This document shows, piece by piece, positions 6,964 to 15,418 of a stretch of DNA of 25,673 bases (position 1 is its first letter; each line of letters begins with the position of its first letter). The stretch is from an uncultured Clostridia bacterium. GTDB taxonomy: Bacteria; Bacillota; Clostridia; Oscillospirales; Butyricicoccaceae. The position numbers were made by a program, and so were the translations under genes. The notes under the pieces were generated by a model that saw only the letters and a list, made by a program, of their open reading frames with translations, was not told the DNA's origin and searched no databases. The DNA is taken from assembly GCA_947856675.1 (NCBI GenBank), contig CANUCM010000060.1:1-25673 (forward strand), in the 5' to 3' direction.

Positions 6964-8178
6964 ATGACCCTGCGCCTTTTTGACGACGCGCCCGACCGGT
7001 TTGAGGCACAGGCACATGTGCTGTCCTGCACGCCGCGCGAAGGCCATTTTGCCGTCGTGCTCGACCAGACCATCTTCTTCCCCCGCGGCGGCGGCCAGCC
7101 GTGCGACAACGGCACGATTGCCGGCACCGCGGTGCTCGATGTGTTTGAGGAAAACGGCGTCATTCTGCACATTCTCCCCTCGCCCGCCGAGGGTGAGGTT
7201 TCGCTGCGCCTTGACGGCGAACGCCGCCTTGAAATGATGCGCCATCATCTGGGCCAGCACATCCTGTCGGCCGTCATCGACCACACCTTCGGCGTGCCGA
7301 CCGTCATTGCCCGCATCGAGGACGCCGGCCCGCACATCGAACTTGCCTCCCCGCTGAGCGAACAGCAGCTTGTGCAGGCGCAGCAGGCGGCGCGCGAAAT
7401 CATCGGAAAGGCCCTTGCCGTGCACTGCGCCTATTACACCCCGGAGCAGGCAAAGGGCATGACCGTGCGCGGCAAAATCACGCCGCATGAGCGCATCCGC
7501 CTGGTTGAAATTGAAGGGTTTGACCTCAATGCCTGCGGCGGAACCCACTGCTCTGACACCTCCGGCGTTCTGGAACTTGTCATCACCGGCACAAAAATGG
7601 TGCGCGGCGCGTTCCGCGTTTATTATCTTGCCGGACATGCCGCCCAAAAGGCCCGTCCCGAGCGCGAGGGACAGCTTCTGCAGGCGCAGCATGCGCTGGG
7701 ATGTGAAAGCGCGTCCGGGCTTTTGCAGGCGCAGCAGGAGCTGCTCGAGCGGCAAAGTGCTCTTGAAGCACAGTGCCAGGCGCTGCAAAAGGCGCTTTTG
7801 GAGGCGGACACCGCGCTGTGGGCCGCGCGCTGCCGCCCGCTGGCACAGGGGCGCATGGCCTGCGCCATTTTGGACGAGGGCGATGTCAAGCACCTGCGCG
7901 CCGTCGCCGAAGCTCTGTGCCAGCAGGCGCCCACCGCCTTGCTTTTGGCCGTGCGCCAGCAGGACAAGCTGTCGCTGCTCTTCATGCGCAGCAAAGGCCC
8001 CAAAGAGCCCAATCTCGGCGCCATGGTCAAGGATTTGTGCGCCCGTTTTGACGGGCGCGGCGGCGGAAGCCCCATTTCCGCCCAGGGCGTCATCTGCGGC
8101 GGCGCGGACGGCGAAAATGCCCTGCAGCAGGTCTTCCGCGCCGCCGAGCAGGCTTGGGAGCAACCAAAAGCACAATAA
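6964..8178 (+). CDS. AlaX-type alanyl-tRNA editing protein with C-terminal DHHA1-like domain
   Basis: 404 residues. The N-terminal half matches the second additional domain of alanyl-tRNA synthetase: FFPRGGGQPCDNG (38-50), the zinc pair HLGQH with H95 and H99, and CGGTH with C191 and H195. This domain hydrolyses Ser- or Gly-mischarged tRNA-Ala. A glutamine-rich coiled coil follows (about 235-285), then a DHHA1-like tail with a GRGGGSPISAQG glycine motif (about 360-375), as in full-length AlaX (AlaX-L). Start: ATG 8 bases after AAGGAG; a GTG at 6955 overlaps that site and is disfavoured. Its link to the antiporter operon is through position only. Confidence 0.9.
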   Translation: MTLRLFDDAPDRFEAQAHVLSCTPREGHFAVVLDQTIFFPRGGGQPCDNGTIAGTAVLDVFEENGVILHILPSPAEGEVSLRLDGERRLEMMRHHLGQHILSAVIDHTFGVPTVIARIEDAGPHIELASPLSEQQLVQAQQAAREIIGKALAVHCAYYTPEQAKGMTVRGKITPHERIRLVEIEGFDLNACGGTHCSDTSGVLELVITGTKMVRGAFRVYYLAGHAAQKARPEREGQLLQAQHALGCESASGLLQAQQELLERQSALEAQCQALQKALLEADTALWAARCRPLAQGRMACAILDEGDVKHLRAVAEALCQQAPTALLLAVRQQDKLSLLFMRSKGPKEPNLGAMVKDLCARFDGRGGGSPISAQGVICGGADGENALQQVFRAAEQAWEQPKAQ

Positions 8179-8196
8179 AAAGAAGGGGGAACTAAG

Positions 8197-8655
8197 GTGA
8201 AACACAGCCCTTCGCATGATCAGTATACCTATTGGAAGTACCCGTGGCAAAAATGGATCGCCCTTGCCGCTGCGGCCGTACAGCTGCTGTGTCTTTGGCT
8301 GAACCTTTCAGATTATCAGAGCGTTTCTGCTGTGGAAGACTTGATTTTCAGCACTGCCGAGCTGGCAAAATGGAAAGCGCAGCGGTTGTTTCTATGCACT
8401 GTCAACGGTATGGCTGCGGTCATCTTTACGGGGGAGTTTTTGATTGGGGCGCTGAGCCGAAGCGGCAGCGCCGCAAAACTGGCCGAAGGACTTCTTCTGC
8501 TGCTGGTGGGCCTGAGCGGAAGCATCGCAACCTGCATCATTGATTTTACCCCGCTGGGCAGCCTGAGAGCCCTCTGGCTTTTAACCCTTGCTTTGCTGTT
8601 CGCCGTCGGAGCGTACACCCTTTGGCAAAGCCTGAGCCGCAAAACAGAAAAGTAA
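8197..8655 (+). CDS. Small four-helix integral membrane protein, unknown function
   Basis: 152 residues with four hydrophobic segments (about 20-38, 64-84, 92-113 and 120-144), short loops, and a polar N-terminus rich in tyrosine and tryptophan. Not recognised. GTG start after GAAGGGGGAACTAAG; the gap to the AlaX gene is 18 bases, so it is the last gene of the operon. Its codon choice is visibly less GC-biased than its neighbours (many A/T third positions), which may mean recent acquisition or weak selection. A shared hairpin at 8682-8710 closes the unit. It could be a transport accessory protein, but nothing beyond location supports that. Confidence 0.7.
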   Translation: MKHSPSHDQYTYWKYPWQKWIALAAAAVQLLCLWLNLSDYQSVSAVEDLIFSTAELAKWKAQRLFLCTVNGMAAVIFTGEFLIGALSRSGSAAKLAEGLLLLLVGLSGSIATCIIDFTPLGSLRALWLLTLALLFAVGAYTLWQSLSRKTEK

Positions 8656-8680
8656 AAAGTCTATCCCGCGGCACAAAATA

Positions 8681-8712
8681 AAAAAATCCGGCCCCTGGGG
8701 CCGGATTTTTTT
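8681..8712. terminator. Bidirectional terminator between the antiporter operon and ftsH
   Basis: Perfect inverted repeat AAAAATCCGGCCCC (8682-8695) / 8697-8710 flanked by A and T runs. It lies between convergent genes and can serve both strands. Confidence 0.9.
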
Positions 8713-8716
8713 GTCA

Positions 8717-10561
8717 TTATTGCTCCTGCGAATGCAGAATGCTCATAAACTCCTCGCCGGTAATGGTTTCTTTTTTCAGCAGGTACGCTGCCAGCTCGTC
8801 CAGCTTCTCGCGGTCGGCCGCCAGGATGTCATACGCCTTTTTGTGCGCGCTTTTGATGATCTCCACGACTTTTGCATCGATTTTTGCCGCGGTTTCCGAA
8901 GAACACGCCAGCGACGTGTCGCCGCCGAGGTACTGGTTGCTCACCGTTTCCAGCGCCGTCATGTCAAACTCCTCGCTCATGCCGTAGCGCGTGACAATGG
9001 CGCGCGCCATGCGCGTGGCCTGCTCAATATCGTTGGAGGCCCCCGACGTCATCACGGAGAACACCAGCTCTTCGGCCGCACGCCCGCCGGTCAGCGTCGC
9101 GATTTTGTTGAGCGCCTCGTCGCGCGTCAAGAGGAACTTCTCTTCTTCGTCCACCTGCATGGTATACCCCAGCGCGCCCGACGTGCGCGGGATGATGGTG
9201 ATTTTGGTCACGGGCGCGGAATCGGTCTGCCGCGCAGCCACCAGCGCATGCCCGATTTCATGGTAGGCAATGATGCGCTTTTCTTTGTCGGAAATGACGG
9301 CGCCCTTGCGCTGCGCGCCCGCGATAACGGTTTCCACCGCTTCCTCAAGGTCGCCCTGGGCCACTTCGTTTCGGCCCATGCGCACCGCGCGCAGCGCCGC
9401 TTCGTTGATGATGTTGGCCAGCTCGGCGCCCGACGCGCCCGAGGTGGCGCGGGCGATGACGCTCATGTCGACGCCCTTGCCCATGCGCACGTCCTTGGCG
9501 TGCACATTGAGGATGGCAATGCGTCCCTGCATGTCGGGCAGCTCGACCGGGATGCGCCGGTCAAACCGGCCGGGACGCAGCAGCGCCTTGTCCAGCGTTT
9601 CGGGACGGTTGGTGGCTGCCAGAATGACAACGCCCGAGCTGCCGTCAAAGCCGTCCATTTCGGCCAGCAGCTGGTTGAGCGTCTGTTCGCGCTCATCGTT
9701 TCCGCCGATGCCCGCCCCGTCACGTTTTTTGCCGATGGTGTCGATCTCATCGATGAAAATGATGCACGGCGCCTTTTCCTGCGCCTGCTTGAACAAATCA
9801 CGCACACGCGCAGCGCCCATGCCGACAAACATCTCCACAAACTCCGAACCGGAAATGGAGAAAAACGGAACGCCGGCCTCGCCGGCCACGGCCTTGGCCA
9901 GCAGCGTTTTGCCGGTGCCCGGAGGGCCGACCAGCAGCGCGCCCTTGGGCATGTGGGCGCCGATGCTGCGGTATTTTTCCGGGCTGTGCAGGTAGTCCAC
10001 AATTTCACGCAGCGCGTCCTTGGCCTCGTCCTGCCCGGCCACATCGGCAAAGGTTTTGCCGGTCTGCGCCGCGACGTAGATTTTCGCGTTGGACTTGCCC
10101 AGCGTCAGCGCGTTGCCGCCCATGCGCTTCTGCACGCCCCGCATCACAAGGTTCATGCCCAGAATCATCAGGCCGATAGGCAGAATCCACGTCATCAAAA
10201 ACTCCAACAGGGGCGAGTTTTCCTGCGGGACCACCTTGGAATACTGAACGCCGGCATCCGTGAGCTTCTGCACGAGCGTCGTGTCGTTGGGCCACACGCC
10301 GACGGCGTACACTGTCTGCTCCTTGCCCGGCGTTTCGGGCTGTTCATTTTTAATGTAGTAAATGGTGTTTCCGGTGTCGTCCATCTCCACCGTCTTAATG
10401 TCCCCGGCTTCCAGCTCCCGGATAAACGTGCCGTAATCCACCGTGACAATGTTGGGGCTCATCAGCCTTGGAAACACCAGGGCATTGAGCAGCAAAGCCA
10501 CCAGCAAAATGATGATATAATACCGGAATATGGACTTCGAGGGTTTTTTATCTTGATCCAT
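8717..10561 (-). CDS. ftsH: ATP-dependent zinc metalloprotease FtsH
   Basis: 614 residues, standard length. Two membrane helices (about 13-31 and 119-140) flank a small extracytoplasmic domain. The AAA+ module follows: Walker A GPPGTGKT (212-219), pore loop FVEMFVG (241-247), Walker B IIFIDEID (267-274), and the second region of homology ATNRPETLDKALLRPGRFDR (316-335). The M41 protease carries HEIGH (434-438) and a distal aspartate in SNDIEQAT as third zinc ligand. FtsH is a hexameric membrane protease that degrades misfolded membrane proteins and regulators. Start: ATG after AGAGGAGC. It is transcribed alone, divergently from the ABC exporter; the usual tilS-hpt neighbours are absent. Confidence 0.97.
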   Translation of the reverse strand: MDQDKKPSKSIFRYYIIILLVALLLNALVFPRLMSPNIVTVDYGTFIRELEAGDIKTVEMDDTGNTIYYIKNEQPETPGKEQTVYAVGVWPNDTTLVQKLTDAGVQYSKVVPQENSPLLEFLMTWILPIGLMILGMNLVMRGVQKRMGGNALTLGKSNAKIYVAAQTGKTFADVAGQDEAKDALREIVDYLHSPEKYRSIGAHMPKGALLVGPPGTGKTLLAKAVAGEAGVPFFSISGSEFVEMFVGMGAARVRDLFKQAQEKAPCIIFIDEIDTIGKKRDGAGIGGNDEREQTLNQLLAEMDGFDGSSGVVILAATNRPETLDKALLRPGRFDRRIPVELPDMQGRIAILNVHAKDVRMGKGVDMSVIARATSGASGAELANIINEAALRAVRMGRNEVAQGDLEEAVETVIAGAQRKGAVISDKEKRIIAYHEIGHALVAARQTDSAPVTKITIIPRTSGALGYTMQVDEEEKFLLTRDEALNKIATLTGGRAAEELVFSVMTSGASNDIEQATRMARAIVTRYGMSEEFDMTALETVSNQYLGGDTSLACSSETAAKIDAKVVEIIKSAHKKAYDILAADREKLDELAAYLLKKETITGEEFMSILHSQEQ

Positions 10562-10585
10562 ACAATCAACGCTCCTCTCTGCTCT

Positions 10586-10591
10586 ATTATA
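10586..10591 (-). promoter_or_regulatory. -10 element of the ftsH promoter
   Basis: Perfect TATAAT on the minus strand, 24 bases before the ftsH start codon. A -35 is weak (CATACA at 18 bases). Confidence 0.5.
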
Positions 10592-10629
10592 AACCGCCGT
10601 TTTTTTTCATGTATGAATAATATTTAAAT

Positions 10630-10654
10630 TATTGCGCCTTTGTACAGCGCAATA
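10630..10654 (+). promoter_or_regulatory. Inverted repeat upstream of the ABC exporter promoter; possible operator
   Basis: TATTGCGC (10630-10637) and GCGCAATA (10647-10654) are perfect 8-bp arms around a 9-base spacer. The repeat lies just upstream of the predicted -35 (10659) in the ftsH/exporter divergent region. It is not followed by a T run, so a terminator is unlikely; a repressor or activator site is possible. Confidence 0.4.
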
Positions 10655-10658
10655 TACC

Positions 10659-10687
10659 TTGCTTTTCTTTTAAAGCTGTGGCACAAT
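10659..10687 (+). promoter_or_regulatory. Predicted promoter of the ABC exporter operon
   Basis: TTGCTT (10659-10664), 17-base spacer, CACAAT (10682-10687) with extended -10 TGG at 10679-10681. The first gene starts at 10729. Confidence 0.5.
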
Positions 10688-10728
10688 GAAATCAAATGCT
10701 GCCATGCGCATAAAAAAGGGGGGTGCCC

Positions 10729-12537
10729 ATGTCCAGCCGCGTTCTTCTTTCCATGCTCGCGCGCTTTGCCCGCGGTTTCCGGCGTTTTTTTGTGCTGGCC
10801 GTGATGGCCAGTGCGCTGAGCATTCTTTTTCAGTTTTTCATGCCGCAGGTCATCCGCGTCACCGTCGACTCCGTCATCGGCACAAAACCCTTTGACCTGC
10901 CGGATTTCGTTCTGCCGGCCCTCGACGCCATCGGCGGACGGCCGTTTCTGCGCACGCATCTTTTGTTGTGCGCCGTTTTTGTCGTGTTCTTTTCCCTTTT
11001 TTCCGGCATTTTCAATTTCCTTTCGCGCATGTGCGTCGCCCGCGGCACCGAAGGCACCGTGCGCGCCCTGCGCAACACCCTGTTTTCCCATGTACAGCGC
11101 CTGCCTTTCCGCTGGCATACCGACAACCAGACCGGCGACATCATCCAGCGCTGCACCTCCGACGTCGATGTGGTGCGCAACTTTATCGCAAACCAGCTCA
11201 TCGAAGTGGTGCGCACCCTGATCCTCATCACAACCGCGCTTGTGCTGATGTTTTCCATGAACGTGCAGCTGTCGCTGGTCGCACTGATTTTCATCCCGCT
11301 GGTCATGCTGTATTCCGGCGTGTACTACCGCCGCATTTCGCGGCAGTTCCGCCTGGCCGACGAAGCCGAGGGCGAGCTGATGGTCACCGTGCAGGAAAAC
11401 CTGACCGGCGTGCGCGTGGTGCGCGCGTTCGGCCGCGAGCGCTTCGAGCTGGAGCGCTTTGACGAAAAAAACAACACCTTTGCCCGCAAATGGATCGACC
11501 TGGGCTATACGCTGGGCGCCTACTGGGGGCTGGGCGACGTTGTCACGGGGCTGCAGGTGCTTTCGGTCATCGTGTTCGGCACCGCGCTCGCCGTGCGCGG
11601 CGACATCACGCTGGGCGAGTTTCTCGTGTTTGTTTCCTATAACCAGACGCTGGCCTGGCCCGTGCGTTCCCTGGGGCGCACGCTGTCTGAAATGAGCAAG
11701 GCCGGCGTTTCGCTGACCCGTATCCATGAGATCCTGGCCGCCCGGGCCGAACAGCCCGAGCCGGACGCGCAAAAGCCTCCGCTGAACGCCGACATCGTCT
11801 TTCACAATGTAAGCTTTACCTACGGCGGGCAGCCCGCTTTGCACAATCTTTCCTTTACCATTCCCCGGGGCAGCACGTTTGGCATTCTGGGCGCGACGGG
11901 CTCGGGCAAGTCCACCCTCACCTACCTGCTCAACCGCCTGTACGACTTGCCGGACTCGGGCGGCAGCATCACCATCGGCGGCGTTGACATCCGCAGCATC
12001 GACCGCTCTTACCTGCGCCGCGGCGTCGGCCTGGTTTTGCAGGAGCCTTTCCTCTTTTCCAAAACCATTGCGGAAAACATCGGCATCGCCGCAGAAAGCT
12101 CCGGCTTTGAAGACATCCGCCGCTGCGCCGACATTGCAGACGTCGACCAGTCCATCCTCTCTTTTGCCTCGGGCTATGACACCATGGTGGGCGAGCGCGG
12201 CGTCACCCTGTCGGGCGGGCAGAAGCAGCGCATCGCCATTGCCCGCACGCTGATGCTCAACGCGCCCATTTTGGTGTTTGACGACTCGCTGTCGGCCGTC
12301 GATCTGGAAACCGACGCGCGTATCCGCGCCTCGCTGCGCCGCAGCACGGGCGACAGTACCGTCATCCTTATTTCCCACCGCATCAGCACCCTGATGCAGG
12401 CCGACCGCATTCTGGTTTTGGAAAACGGCCGCTGCACCGACATCGGCACCCACAGCGAACTCATTTCCCGCCCCGGCGTGTACCAGCGCATTTTTGCCAT
12501 GCAGAGCGACGCCGCGAAAGGAGGCGACAGCGCTTGA
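10729..12537 (+). CDS. Heterodimeric ABC exporter half-transporter, degenerate-ATPase subunit
   Basis: 602 residues: an N-terminal six-helix type IV exporter membrane domain (about 1-330) fused to a nucleotide-binding domain. Walker A is GATGSGKS (388-395), the signature is canonical LSGGQ (494-498), and Walker B reads LVFDD (D518, then D519). The catalytic glutamate expected at 519 is aspartate. This makes the site built on its own Walker motifs degenerate, as in the first subunits of BmrCD- or TM287/288-type exporters. Start: ATG after AAGGGGGG; an in-frame GTG two codons upstream overlaps that site. The stop overlaps the partner's TTG start by 4 bases. Substrate (drug, lipid or peptide) cannot be read from sequence. 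Confidence 0.93.
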   Translation: MSSRVLLSMLARFARGFRRFFVLAVMASALSILFQFFMPQVIRVTVDSVIGTKPFDLPDFVLPALDAIGGRPFLRTHLLLCAVFVVFFSLFSGIFNFLSRMCVARGTEGTVRALRNTLFSHVQRLPFRWHTDNQTGDIIQRCTSDVDVVRNFIANQLIEVVRTLILITTALVLMFSMNVQLSLVALIFIPLVMLYSGVYYRRISRQFRLADEAEGELMVTVQENLTGVRVVRAFGRERFELERFDEKNNTFARKWIDLGYTLGAYWGLGDVVTGLQVLSVIVFGTALAVRGDITLGEFLVFVSYNQTLAWPVRSLGRTLSEMSKAGVSLTRIHEILAARAEQPEPDAQKPPLNADIVFHNVSFTYGGQPALHNLSFTIPRGSTFGILGATGSGKSTLTYLLNRLYDLPDSGGSITIGGVDIRSIDRSYLRRGVGLVLQEPFLFSKTIAENIGIAAESSGFEDIRRCADIADVDQSILSFASGYDTMVGERGVTLSGGQKQRIAIARTLMLNAPILVFDDSLSAVDLETDARIRASLRRSTGDSTVILISHRISTLMQADRILVLENGRCTDIGTHSELISRPGVYQRIFAMQSDAAKGGDSA

Positions 12538-14351
12538 ACCCTTCCTTTGACGAAAACGCCGCGCGCGGCCGCTTTGACGCCGCCGTCTGGAAAAAGCTCT
12601 GGCCCTTTGTCCGCCCGTACAAAAACAAGCTGCTGACCCTTGTCGTCCTCATGGTGGTCATTGCGGGTGTCGACATCGCCATGCCGCTTTTCCAGCGCTA
12701 TGCCATCGACCGCTTCATCACCCCGTCTTCCACCGACGGCCTTGCGCTGTTTACCGCCGTGTACGCCGCCGTACTGCTGCTGCAGGGCGGCATCGTCGTG
12801 GTTTTTTCCCGCACTTCCATGGTGCTCGAAATGAGCCTGGGCCGCGCACTCAAACGCGCCTGCTTTGTCCGGCTGCAGGAGCTGTCTTTTTCCTATTATA
12901 ACCAGACCCCCGTCGGGTATATCCTGGCGCGCGTCATGAGCGATACCAACCGCATCAGCGGCCTTGTGGCCTGGAGCCTCGTCGACCTGTTCTGGGCCGC
13001 CGCCTACGTTGTCGGCGTGTTTGCCGCCATGATGGCCCTCAACGTGCGCCTGGCGCTGCTCGTCATGACGGTTGTACCCGTCATCGCCGTCATTACCGCG
13101 CTGTTTCAAAGCCGGATTCTGCGCACAAACCGCAGGGTGCGCGCCGTCAACTCCCAGATCACCGGCGCCTACAACGAGGGCATTACCGGCGCCAAAACCA
13201 GCAAGACCCTTGTTATTGAGCCGCGCAACGACCGGGATTTTTCCGCGCTGACCGGGCACATGTACCGCGCTTCGGTGCACGCCACCATGCTCAACGCCAT
13301 GTTTATCCCCATCGTTTTGTTTTTCGGCTCGCTGGCCTGCGCCCTCATTCTGCAGCAGGGCGGGTACCTCGTCATGGAAAACGCTTTGGAAATCGGCGTT
13401 TTGTCGGCCTTTGTTTCCTACGCCCTGGGCATTCTTGAGCCGGTGCAGCAAATGGCCCGCGTCTTTGCCGAGGTCATCGCCACTCAGGTCAACATCGAGC
13501 GCGTCAGCGCCCTCATTGAACACCCCTGCGACATCACGGACACCCCCGAGGTCATCCGGCGCTACGGCGACGCCTTTTCGCCCAAAACCGAAAACTGGGA
13601 GCCCATCCGCGGCGACATTGAGTTTGACCACGTATGGTTCCGCTACCCCGACGGCGGCGAGTACATCCTCGAGGACTTTTGCCTGCACATTCCCGCCGGG
13701 CAAAACGTCGCCATCGTGGGAGAAACGGGCGCCGGAAAATCCACCCTCGTCAACCTGGCCTGCCGCTTCTTTGAGCCGACGCGCGGCCGGGTGCTCATCG
13801 ACGGCCGTGACGCGCGCGAACGCAGCCAGCTGTGGCTGCACTCCTCGCTGGGCTATGTTTTGCAGTCGCCCCACCTGTTTTCCGGCACCGTGATGGACAA
13901 CATCCGCTACGGCCGCCTCGACGCTTCCGACGAGGAGGTCTATGCCGCGGCGCGCCTGGTTTCTGCCGACGCCGCCATCCGGAAAATGGAAAAGGGCTAC
14001 CTGACCGACGTCGGAGAGGGCGGCTCGCGCCTTTCGACCGGCGAAAAGCAGCTCATTTCCTTTGCGCGCGCCATGCTGGCCGACCCGCCTATTTTTGTGC
14101 TTGATGAGGCGACCTCAAGCATCGACACCGAAACCGAACAGCTCATCCAGCACGCCATCAGCCGCGTTTTGACCGGCCGCACCTCCTTTCTTATCGCGCA
14201 CCGCCTGTCCACCATCCGCCATGCAGACCTCATCCTGGTCGTGCGCGCCGGACGCATTATCGAGCGCGGCACCCACGAGCAGCTGATGGCCCTCGGCGGC
14301 TATTACCATTCGCTTTTTACCGCCATGACCATCGACCAGCAAACGCTATAG
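12534..14351 (+). CDS. Heterodimeric ABC exporter half-transporter, catalytic subunit
   Basis: 605 residues with the same six-helix plus NBD architecture. Walker A is GETGAGKS (396-403). Walker B is FVLDEA with D524 and the catalytic E525 intact. Its signature motif is LSTGE (500-504) instead of LSGGQ. In an exporter dimer each ATP site uses the Walker motifs of one subunit and the signature of the other, so this subunit's Walker site plus the partner's LSGGQ gives one competent site. The other site pairs an aspartate-type Walker B with a deviant signature. TTG start, 9 bases after AAAGGAGG, overlapping the partner's stop; translation is probably coupled to give equal amounts. Confidence 0.93.
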   Translation: MNPSFDENAARGRFDAAVWKKLWPFVRPYKNKLLTLVVLMVVIAGVDIAMPLFQRYAIDRFITPSSTDGLALFTAVYAAVLLLQGGIVVVFSRTSMVLEMSLGRALKRACFVRLQELSFSYYNQTPVGYILARVMSDTNRISGLVAWSLVDLFWAAAYVVGVFAAMMALNVRLALLVMTVVPVIAVITALFQSRILRTNRRVRAVNSQITGAYNEGITGAKTSKTLVIEPRNDRDFSALTGHMYRASVHATMLNAMFIPIVLFFGSLACALILQQGGYLVMENALEIGVLSAFVSYALGILEPVQQMARVFAEVIATQVNIERVSALIEHPCDITDTPEVIRRYGDAFSPKTENWEPIRGDIEFDHVWFRYPDGGEYILEDFCLHIPAGQNVAIVGETGAGKSTLVNLACRFFEPTRGRVLIDGRDARERSQLWLHSSLGYVLQSPHLFSGTVMDNIRYGRLDASDEEVYAAARLVSADAAIRKMEKGYLTDVGEGGSRLSTGEKQLISFARAMLADPPIFVLDEATSSIDTETEQLIQHAISRVLTGRTSFLIAHRLSTIRHADLILVVRAGRIIERGTHEQLMALGGYYHSLFTAMTIDQQTL

Positions 14352-14354
14352 TGC

Positions 14355-14391
14355 AAAAAAACGCCGCTTTTTTAAGAAAGCGGCGTTTTTT
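14355..14391 (+). terminator. Rho-independent terminator after the ABC exporter operon
   Basis: Perfect 15-bp arms AAAAAACGCCGCTTT (14356-14370) / 14377-14391 ending in TTTTTT, 4 bases after the stop codon. Confidence 0.92.
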
Positions 14392-14428
14392 CGTATTTCA
14401 TACGACGCAAAAGGCCCCGGATTTTCCG

Positions 14429-14457
14429 TTTACTTTTGCCTGTTTGCGTGGTAAAAT
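14429..14457 (+). promoter_or_regulatory. Predicted promoter of the beta-lactamase-fold gene
   Basis: TTTACT (14429-14434), 17-base spacer, TAAAAT (14452-14457), with extended -10 TGG. Leader of about 55 bases. Confidence 0.6.
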
Positions 14458-14517
14458 ACTTTTGGTGTATTGTACGCGCTCCGGCGCAGCGCCGAAAACA
14501 ACAAAGGAGATGCAAAA

Positions 14518-15387
14518 GTGATGAAACTCGAAAACCTCCGCGCAATTGCTGAAAAATACCGTGATTCGGTCACCGGAAACCTCGGCGTTGGCTTTACTGA
14601 TCTTCAGACCGGAGAAAGCTTTTCGCTGATGGGCGACTGCGAGTTCCCCTCGGCCAGCACCTTTAAAGTCTATATCCTCGCCGAGCTGTTCCGCCAGGCA
14701 CAGGAAGGCAAGTTTAAAATGTCCGACCGCCACCTGCTGACCGACGAGGTCAAAAGCGTGGGCAGCGGCGTTTTCTACAACCTGCAGGCCGGCCTGAACC
14801 CCACGCTGCAGGACTGCGCCACCCTCATGATGATCATTTCCGACAACACGGCCACCGACCTGCTTTTTGACCTTGTCGGCCGCGACAACATCAAGAAGAA
14901 CGTCATCGACGCGCTGTCGCTGACCAAAACCAAATGCGATTACCCCTGCAAAAAACTGATCGACATCTATTGCCCGGACACCGACTCCTACCGCAACCTG
15001 CCCGCCTATCTGTGCCAGGTGCCGGAAAACGACTCGACCAGCCCCAACGATATGATGAAAATCCTGCGCCTCGTCTATGAGAAAAAACTGTTTACCCCCT
15101 GGGTCTGCGATGAAATGATCAACATCATGAAACAGTGCCAGACCAATTCCCGCATTCCCAAGTTCCTGCCCGAGTCCGTCGAGGTCGCCCACAAAACCGG
15201 CACCATCGACAAAGTCGCCAACGACTGCGGCATCGTCTATTCCCCCAAGGGCGATTACATCCTCACTTTGTTCTACAACGGCAACTCCGCCTCTGAAGAA
15301 GAGTACAACCGCAACTTCAAGGGCATGCTCAGCGATGCGCTGCTGGCCGACATTTCCCGCGATATCTACGAAGAATACGTCAAATAA
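14518..15387 (+). CDS. Class A beta-lactamase-fold serine hydrolase, no signal peptide
   Basis: 289 residues. Class A motifs are present: S47-T-F-K50 (the SxxK nucleophile and base), S108-D-N110, and K226-T-G. The omega-loop glutamate that deacylates penicillins in class A enzymes is missing: aligning STSP (173-176) with the conserved TTTP puts R159 there, with no ExxxN nearby. There is no signal peptide or membrane helix, so the protein is predicted to be cytoplasmic. It also has seven cysteines, unusual for an exported enzyme. It is therefore unlikely to be a true resistance enzyme; an amidase, esterase or peptidase role is possible. GTG at 14518 has the better spacing from AGGAG; the ATG at 14521 is the alternative start. 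Confidence 0.82.
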   Translation: MMKLENLRAIAEKYRDSVTGNLGVGFTDLQTGESFSLMGDCEFPSASTFKVYILAELFRQAQEGKFKMSDRHLLTDEVKSVGSGVFYNLQAGLNPTLQDCATLMMIISDNTATDLLFDLVGRDNIKKNVIDALSLTKTKCDYPCKKLIDIYCPDTDSYRNLPAYLCQVPENDSTSPNDMMKILRLVYEKKLFTPWVCDEMINIMKQCQTNSRIPKFLPESVEVAHKTGTIDKVANDCGIVYSPKGDYILTLFYNGNSASEEEYNRNFKGMLSDALLADISRDIYEEYVK

Positions 15388-15418
15388 TTTTATTTTTCCA
15401 ACTTTTTCTTGTTTTTTC

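Noticed and set aside
8711..10627. Very long open frame on the plus strand opposite ftsH, and similar long frames opposite the antiporter, AlaX, M23 and ABC genes
   Set aside because: GC-rich third positions remove stop codons on the opposite strand. The translations are His/Arg/Ala/Gly-rich with no domains, and start sites lack ribosome binding sites, while the genes on the other strand have full catalytic motifs.
14518..15387. Antibiotic resistance beta-lactamase
   Set aside because: No signal peptide and no omega-loop glutamate; motif similarity alone does not support hydrolysis of beta-lactams.
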